28,918 nucleotides of DNA from an uncultured Campylobacter sp. (GTDB taxonomy: Bacteria; Campylobacterota; Campylobacteria; Campylobacterales; Campylobacteraceae): positions 1 to 28,918 of the forward strand of contig NZ_CAJPMA010000012.1 of the NCBI RefSeq assembly GCF_905371695.1. The letters run 5' to 3'. Within the stretch, counting starts at the first letter, position 1, and the number at the start of each line of letters is the position of its first letter. The notes below the pieces were generated by a model. The model ran no database searches. It had not been told where the DNA came from and worked only from the letters and a program-made list of their open reading frames with translations. The position numbers were made by a program, and so were the translations under genes. Of the stretch, positions 24,198 to 28,918 are shown piece after piece.

Positions 24198-24411
24198 TAA
24201 TATGGAATAAAATTAATATTAATTATCGTACATAGATAGAATTTGCTGCCAAAGGCGAGATGGCCAATTTAATAAGATGGGTTTGAGGCAATTTCTAAAG
24301 CTTATAAGGTATGTTAAATTTTGAATTTTATCCATCCCGCATTCAAAGCGAAGTCATTGACACTAAGTTTTTAGCTTTTGGAGCGCGATGGATGAAGCGG
24401 TTTTAAAATCA

Positions 24412-24443
24412 GTAAAAACGATAGGATAACCTATCGTTTTTAC
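24412..24443 (-). terminator. Intrinsic terminator after the truncated receptor gene
   Basis: A perfect 14-bp stem (GTAAAAACGATAGG and its complement) closes on a 4-nt loop 8 bp after the receptor stop. The stem itself ends in T5, and another T4 follows on the minus strand. Confidence 0.75.
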
Positions 24444-24450
24444 GTTTTAA

Positions 24451-25536
24451 TTAAAAATTGTAGTGGAAATTCACCATAAACGATCTCTCGTCGCCTAGCC
24501 TTGAGCTTGAGCGCCAGTATTTTTTATCAAAGAGATTGTTTATCGCTAGCGTCATTTGCGCATGCTCGGTGAAGCTATATCCAGCACTCACGTCCACTCT
24601 GGCAAAGCCAGGCAAGTGTTGTTCTTGGATTCTACCGCCGTTAGTAGAGTAAAAGTAGCGTTTGGAGTAGCCGGTAACGCCGCTTTCTACGTACCATTTG
24701 TCGGCATTTACGTAGCGTAAAAAGACGTTGCCTTGCCAGCGCGTGGTTTCATTTAGATTAAGCCCTTCGTTTAGCGGGTTTGAGTTGTCTTTGGTAACCT
24801 TAGCGTTCGTGTAGCCAAGCGAGCTACGCAGGTATAAATTTTCATAAATTTGCCCTAGCACGTTTAGCTCGATACCGCGGCTACGCTCCTTGCCGCGAAC
24901 TGCCCAAGTATATGGATCGTTTGTAGGATCGGGTTGATAGCGGATGTTTTTATGTTCGATCTGAAACACCGCGATATTTGAGCTAAATTTATTATCCGCC
25001 CAAGTGCTTTTTAGTCCGATTTCGTATTGGACGTTGTTTTGCGGTTTTAGATCCAGTCTTGACGTATCTTCGGTGCTGATGCCGATGTTGCCTCTACCGC
25101 CGTAGGGCGCAAAGCTCTGCGAATACGAGATATAAGCGGTGTGATCGGTCGCGAAGTCCCATAAAAAGCCGACCCTCGGGCTAAACGAGTCGCCGGTGTA
25201 GCTGTTTGTTTGGCCTCTTATGTTTCTGGTTTTAAATTTATAAAAATCAAACCTGCCGCCTAGCATCAATCTATACGTGTCGTCAAGGCTGATTAGATCC
25301 TCGAAAAACACGCCGTGATTGATCGCACGGTGTTTGTTGTCGGTCGTAAACGGGACGTTTCTGTTTGACGCCCAGCTACCCCTAGATGCGTATGGGTCGA
25401 TATCTTGCATATGAGTTCTGCTATACCAGAGCCTTGGATGGCGAGTTTCGACGCTGTTATCGTAGCCGACTGCGATGTTGTGCTTAAATCTCTCGAAATT
25501 TAGCTCCTTAGTAAGCGTAAAGGCGTTTGAAAACAT
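24451..25536 (-). pseudogene. TonB-dependent siderophore receptor, C-terminal part only
   Basis: The 361 residues are the second half of a receptor barrel: SYSQSFAPYGGRG, LDLKPQNNVQYEIGLKSTW, RGKERSRGIELNVLGQ, INNLFDKKYWRSS and terminal Phe (FHYNF). These motifs fit the FhuA/FhuE/FoxA-type (hydroxamate) receptor family, usually about 700 residues. Signal peptide, TonB box and plug are absent, so it cannot act as a receptor. The frame is cut at about 25537, exactly where a transposase remnant on the other strand begins. An ATG at 25534-25536 happens to open the frame. Deletion next to an IS copy is the likely cause. Confidence 0.8.
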
Positions 25537-25845
25537 TTTAAAGATATTGTTAAGAGATACAATCTAACTCACTATTTTACTTATCCAAGATATCCCAAGA
25601 TGAATGCGCATAACGAAAGATTTAATAAAACCATACAAGATATGTTCGTATCTTATAACGAAGATCTGCTATTTACCGATCTAAATGAATTTAATCGGAA
25701 AATGGCTAAATGGCTCATTGATTATAATACTATTTTAACTCATACTTCGCTAGGGTATAAGATCCAGTGGAGTATGAGGACAAAAAGTGCCGCATGTTGT
25801 GGATGCGGACATTTATTTGCGGTTTTTTTTAAAAAAACATGTTAA
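25537..25845 (+). pseudogene. IS transposase remnant (integrase-core C-terminal part)
   Basis: The frame runs from at least 25540 as KDIVKRYNLTHYFTYPRYPK, then MNAHNERFNKTIQDMFV and KMAKWLIDYNTILTHTSLGY. This is the end of a DDE integrase core of the IS3/IS481 kind, with the catalytic Glu in NERFNKT. The first two thirds of the transposase are missing. After GYKIQ (about 25765) the sequence no longer looks like a transposase, so the 3' end is replaced too. I see no terminal inverted repeats. It abuts the truncated receptor. Confidence 0.75.
25779..25840 (+). terminator. Hairpin with T8 tail near the island's right end
   Basis: CCGCAT (about 25789-25794) pairs with ATGCGG (about 25802-25807), and TTGCGG followed by T8 occurs about 20 bp on. 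It is terminator-like for plus-strand transcription, though the T run is not directly next to the stem. Confidence 0.35.
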
Positions 25846-25867
25846 AATTAGAAACGGCTTAAATTTT

Positions 25868-25895
25868 TGCTACATAAATTTTTAAATTTGCTACA
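25868..25895 (+). repeat. Paired TGCTACA repeats inside right border
   Basis: TGCTACA occurs at 25868-25874 and 25889-25895 (21 bp apart, two helix turns), about 70-100 bp inside the right tRNA fragment. The same heptamer is paired inside the left border. These are candidate recombinase arm sites. Confidence 0.5.
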
Positions 25896-25966
25896 AACTT
25901 TAAGCTATATTTTATGAAAGGAAATTGCGATATAAAATCGTAGAAAACCCGTATTTTAGAGCTATT

Positions 25967-26012
25967 TGGTGTCACGGGGGAGACTTGAACTCCCGACCTC
26001 CGGCTTATGAGG
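25967..26012 (-). repeat. tRNA 3'-half fragment (CAT anticodon), copy 2
   Basis: On the minus strand it has anticodon loop CTCATAA, 3' anticodon stem GCCGG, an intact T arm (GGGAG-TTCAAGT-CTCCC), the 3' acceptor strand CCGTGAC, then A and CCA. The 5' half (which should begin GTCACGG) is not found at higher coordinates before the next recombinase gene, so this is a half gene. It marks the right end of the first island and the left end of the next element. Its T stem, unlike that of copy 1, is undamaged. Confidence 0.78.
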
Positions 26013-26115
26013 AATTTTAAATTTGCTTCTTAAAATCCCGAAACTACGGCACTTTAAGTGATTTTTATTTCATACGTATATAAAACTGTTCCACTTTTGT
26101 CCACCGGTGACAGAT

Positions 26116-26268
26116 ATGGCACATCACTTAAGAGAGCGAAACGGCATATATTACTACAGAGCCGTGCTTACTCCTAGCATCAGAAAGTTTTTTAACGAAA
26201 AACGGGAAATTTGCTTTTCTACCTCCACGAATCTCTTGGAAAAAGCTAAAAAACGGCTAAGATTCTAG
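26116..26268 (+). pseudogene. N-terminal part of second recombinase, out of frame
   Basis: ATG at 26116 begins MAHHLRERNGIYYYRAVLTP, clearly homologous to the start of the first recombinase (MRYLVKRNGIYHFRIAIPLY), and runs to TAG 26266-26268. At the A6 run 26248-26253 a -1 shift (or one added A) would continue as KKTAKILDNNLYLIKRAVYM into the main frame, matching HAKIYSRIFSMIKKAAKMNL of the first recombinase. So the true gene is 26116-28130 with one frameshift. Confidence 0.75.
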
Positions 26269-26303
26269 ATAACAATCTTTACCTTATAAAAAGGGCGGTT
26301 TAT

Positions 26304-28130
26304 ATGAATCTTAATGATAGCATAGTTCAGTCTTTCGTAAATTCGTTTATGAGGATAAAGCTTAGCAAGAGCATTAAAGAGCATTCGCTTCTTAATAAAA
26401 AGCTGGACGTAGATTTCTTAAATGCTCTAAACGCTTATTTTAAACAAAATTTGATCGACGGTGAGTTTCCCGATATACTCGTTAAAGACGTAAATAATAT
26501 AGCCGGCGTCTTGGATGATAAAGATAAACAAGCCACCGGACAAACCCTTTTAGAGAAAAACATATTAACCCTTAACTACCTTATTTCTAAGCTTGAAAAA
26601 AGCAGTCTACTGTTTGACGATAAGCAGGAGCAAAAGTTCCTTGACGATGAAGACCTGGACGATTCTAACGGTAGTCTGGATAAACCAGATACGGTCTTTA
26701 TAAACAAGCAAGCCGTAGCCTCAGCGTTTGACGCAAAGAGTATCGATTCGTTTCGGGATAATATAAAAGAACTGGAAGATAAAGGATGCTTGCCGATGAC
26801 GGACGGGCAGTTTGAAGCTATGGCGCAAAGATTAAGCGATACTGTATGCGCTATATTAGATAAAAAATACGGCTCTACCTCGAATTTGGAATTAGTTAAA
26901 GTAAACGACGGCAATAGAAGTATAGAAGATATCGTAAAAAATCCTTATCCTCGTAAAAGCATAAAGGTAAAAATAGACGACAAGAATAGCTTCGGCATGA
27001 TTGATCCTGGAGCTGAAATTACCGAAGAGTATGAGATTAGGCAAGCACCCCAAGCCCCTTCTTTAAGCGGCTTTAATCAGAACTTAACCGCAAATTTAGA
27101 AAATCAAAAAACTTTAAAAGAGGCGTTTGAAATCTTTGAGGCCAATACCTCAAAGCTTGATAAATGGTCGCAAGATACCGGGAGACTGGTGGCTAGCGTA
27201 AGAAAACTCCTATTTTTATATTTTAGCGAAAAAACCCCGGTAGCTAATATTACTAGGGATAATTTGTTGGAATTTAAGGATTTACTATATAAAGTTCCTG
27301 CCAAACTAGCTCAAAAGAGTAAGTACAAAGATAAAAATTTATCTCAGATACTTAAAATAGGAGAAAGCGACGATAAGCTCTCCGAAGTTACTATCCAAAA
27401 ATACATGATAAGGGTTATTCAGTTTTTTAACTACTGCTTTGATAGTGGATATATAAATAAAAGCATAACCGCAAAAACAAACATCAAGCTAGATATAGAC
27501 CCTAGCGATAGAGCCGTGCTACCGTACGACGCAACCGAAGCTAAAAAGATATTTGACATAGTATCTAATATAAAGCAAAGCGGTAAATCGCCTAGCTCTA
27601 GGATAGAGGCCGATGAGCTTTACTATATTACTATGATAGCCGCTTATAGCGGTATGAGGATAAAAGAGATTACTCAGCTTCATAAAAAAGATATGGTTTT
27701 AAAAGACGGGATTTATTGTTTTAGCATCAACACCGATGACGGAAAAACTACTAAAACCAAAAATAGTATTAGGTTTGTGCCTATTCATAGTAAATTAATA
27801 GAATTAGGACTACTTGATTATGTTAATGGTAAAAGGAGTGGAAATATCTTTAAAGTTACGAACAAGGATTTCTCTGAAATTTTTAGAAATCAGATCCAAA
27901 GAAAACTAATAACCAAAGACTCTAAAAAGACGTTTTATTCGTTTAGGCACTATTTTATAAATTATTTGGTACAAAAAGAGATAGCAAACGATACCATCGC
28001 CCAAATAGTAGGTCACGAAAAACAGTATAAAATTTTGCTAAACACCTACGCTACGCCGATTAACGTTAATGCGTTAAAAGCAAAGGTTGAGATGGTTAAA
28101 TATGAGGAGGGCGGGATGCTTGAGGATTAA
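26304..28130 (+). CDS. Second long tyrosine recombinase / integrase (main frame)
   Basis: The 608 residues open at ATG 26304 cover the core-binding and catalytic domains: Arg in GMRIKEI, then FYSFRHYF, GHEKQYK and nucleophile Tyr in NTYATP. It is homologous end to end with the recombinase at 10046 (shared SKSIKEH, YSGMR.KEI.QL, KNSIR.VPIHSKL). The box II His that should precede the Arg (HxxR) is Tyr here. The first ~62 residues are in another frame (26116-26268), so the ATG at 26304 is an internal methionine, not the original start. Whether the protein is made by frameshifting, or is dead, is open. It belongs to a second element starting at the tRNA fragment 25967-26012. Confidence 0.85.
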   Translation: MNLNDSIVQSFVNSFMRIKLSKSIKEHSLLNKKLDVDFLNALNAYFKQNLIDGEFPDILVKDVNNIAGVLDDKDKQATGQTLLEKNILTLNYLISKLEKSSLLFDDKQEQKFLDDEDLDDSNGSLDKPDTVFINKQAVASAFDAKSIDSFRDNIKELEDKGCLPMTDGQFEAMAQRLSDTVCAILDKKYGSTSNLELVKVNDGNRSIEDIVKNPYPRKSIKVKIDDKNSFGMIDPGAEITEEYEIRQAPQAPSLSGFNQNLTANLENQKTLKEAFEIFEANTSKLDKWSQDTGRLVASVRKLLFLYFSEKTPVANITRDNLLEFKDLLYKVPAKLAQKSKYKDKNLSQILKIGESDDKLSEVTIQKYMIRVIQFFNYCFDSGYINKSITAKTNIKLDIDPSDRAVLPYDATEAKKIFDIVSNIKQSGKSPSSRIEADELYYITMIAAYSGMRIKEITQLHKKDMVLKDGIYCFSINTDDGKTTKTKNSIRFVPIHSKLIELGLLDYVNGKRSGNIFKVTNKDFSEIFRNQIQRKLITKDSKKTFYSFRHYFINYLVQKEIANDTIAQIVGHEKQYKILLNTYATPINVNALKAKVEMVKYEEGGMLED

Positions 28131-28482
28131 TTTAAAGAGTCGTCTCGGCATGAATAGATAATAGATAAATTTAGAGAGTATCCTGGCTATTTACAAGATA
28201 GACATTGCAAGATTGCTTTTATATTCTATTTAGTATTATTTTAGGTATAAAATAATAGATAATGCCATTTATCGTTTAAAGCCTGTCAAATGCCCTATAG
28301 AGTCTTTTTAGAACTTCGCCACAGCCTAATCAAATTCTAGCACATATCCCCTTAACCCTAGTAACAACCTATACTAAAATAACTTTTGAGCCCATACTCT
28401 TGTCCTGCGGTATAGGCCTGAATATAAAATCCCTTACTTGAAGCTACGATCAAACAAAATCCTTTTAGTTTATTTTAAGCGA
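28131..28482. other. Gap after the second recombinase
   Basis: No coding frame stands out. A 10-bp A/T-only hairpin TATTATTTTA-GGTA-TAAAATAATA lies at 28234-28257. The rest is A/T-rich and featureless to my eye. Confidence 0.4.
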
Positions 28483-28918
28483 CTAGCTAAAAAACACAAA
28501 ACCGTTTTTAAAACGTATGAGTTCTAGCTTGCAAAGCCGTAAAACGTGTTTTTTGGCTATCTTTTGCTTTAAATTGATATGCCTAGAGATCTGCTTTAAG
28601 GTGCGTGGGCGTGATAAAAATGCCAAAATTTTATCACTTTTGACCACGGCTTTGTAAGATGCTATACCCAAAAAATCCATCTTTGTTTCATTGTCAAATA
28701 TGGCATAAGCACTTTTTTTTGACATCATGGCAATAGAACAATCATCGCTTGTGGCCATTGCCACAACACTCTCAAAGCTCTGCTTTAAGCCCATTTCTAT
28801 CTCTTTTGGGGCTACGTACCTTAATGCGCTTGTTATGCCAAAAAGTGCGGCGGCTAGACGTTTCTCTTTTTTGTGATAAAGCGAATGCTCTGCTCCGTCA
28901 GAGAGCAACAAAAAGCCG
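28483..28918 (-). CDS. PP2C-like phosphatase C-terminal part with winged-helix tail (partial)
   Basis: The frame is open to the right edge of the window, so the gene probably starts beyond it. It begins GFLLLSDGAEHSLYHKKEKR and includes ATSDDCSIAMMS. This order fits the last two metal-binding motifs of PPM/PP2C Ser/Thr phosphatases (DG and DD). The last ~50 residues (ILAFLSRPRTLKQISRHINL...LCKLELIRFKNGFVFFS) look like a winged helix-turn-helix. Bacterial PP2C proteins of this kind often sit next to a von Willebrand domain protein and a kinase (TerY-P type triads), which would lie outside the window. The assignment is from short motifs only. Confidence 0.5.
   Translation of the reverse strand, partial: GFLLLSDGAEHSLYHKKEKRLAAALFGITSALRYVAPKEIEMGLKQSFESVVAMATSDDCSIAMMSKKSAYAIFDNETKMDFLGIASYKAVVKSDKILAFLSRPRTLKQISRHINLKQKIAKKHVLRLCKLELIRFKNGFVFFS

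Larger units (their letters stand above)
24135..24450. other. Gap between the two receptor genes
   Basis: It holds the promoter region above and the hairpin at 24412-24443. The middle (24240-24410) has short coding-like scraps (for example EFAAKGEMANLIRW from about 24238) but no sustained frame, and may be an insertion-sequence or gene scrap. Confidence 0.4.

Noticed and set aside
24238..24410. Coding scrap EFAAKGEMANLIRW as a transposase gene
   Set aside because: The frame stops at once and nothing else around supports a mobile element; too little to call.
25766..25845. C-terminal extension of the transposase frame (cysteine-rich tail)
   Set aside because: The translation after GYKIQ falls in a hairpin and T-run region and is not transposase-like; it is read-through into replaced sequence, not a zinc-binding domain.
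25967..26012. A complete tRNA gene at this place
   Set aside because: Only the anticodon loop, T arm and 3' acceptor strand are present; no matching 5' half (GTCACGG and D arm) occurs at higher coordinates.

Overview
The window looks like a chromosomal segment of a Campylobacterota species, most likely a Campylobacter of the oral or emended group (showae, rectus or curvus type). I infer this from A/T-rich intergenic spacers full of AAATTT runs, moderate GC in the coding genes, a chemotaxis-receptor tail of the usual Campylobacter form, and iron genes that read like Campylobacter CfrA and Cee. Species assignment is inference.

Positions 1-8800 are ordinary chromosome. They hold the end of a methyl-accepting chemotaxis protein, a MATE exporter, a five-gene tRNA cluster (Pro-His-Arg-Arg-Leu) with a clear promoter and terminator, a frameshifted small Sel1-repeat gene, a PepSY protein with a two-component system (OmpR-type regulator and histidine kinase), and a small membrane protein with a DUF4405-like core. 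Between these lie two decayed genes facing away from each other (a periplasmic iron-type binding protein at 6494-7345 and an unidentified gene at 7353-8011). Both have lost their 5' ends at one scar. A decayed, probably phage-derived gene follows (9036-9686).

Positions 9896-25967 look like a 16-kb integrated, mobilisable island. Its borders are two copies of the 3' half of a CAT-anticodon tRNA gene (minus strand; 9896-9941 and 25967-26012). Just inside both borders are paired TGCTACA repeats that could be integrase arm sites. The island carries a long tyrosine recombinase, a RelE/ParE toxin-antitoxin pair, an AlpA-type helix-turn-helix protein, a MobV-like relaxase, and then a block of iron genes. 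The first iron group is an FptX/RhtX-type MFS permease, a FyuA-like TonB receptor with a downstream alpha/beta hydrolase, and a divergent PchR/YbtA-type AraC regulator. The second is a CfrA/FepA-like receptor with an overlapping Cee/IroE-like secreted esterase. A third receptor survives only as its C-terminal half, cut off next to an IS transposase remnant. Together they suggest uptake of siderophores made by other bacteria: the first group perhaps for a pyochelin/yersiniabactin-type compound, the second for enterobactin-type catecholates.

From 26012 a second element of the same kind begins. It has another long recombinase, homologous to the first but with a frameshift in an A6 run near its start. 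At the window edge is the C-terminal part of a minus-strand protein that resembles a PP2C-type phosphatase with a winged-helix tail. The arrangement implies tandem insertions into one tRNA gene, whose intact copy should lie beyond the right edge.
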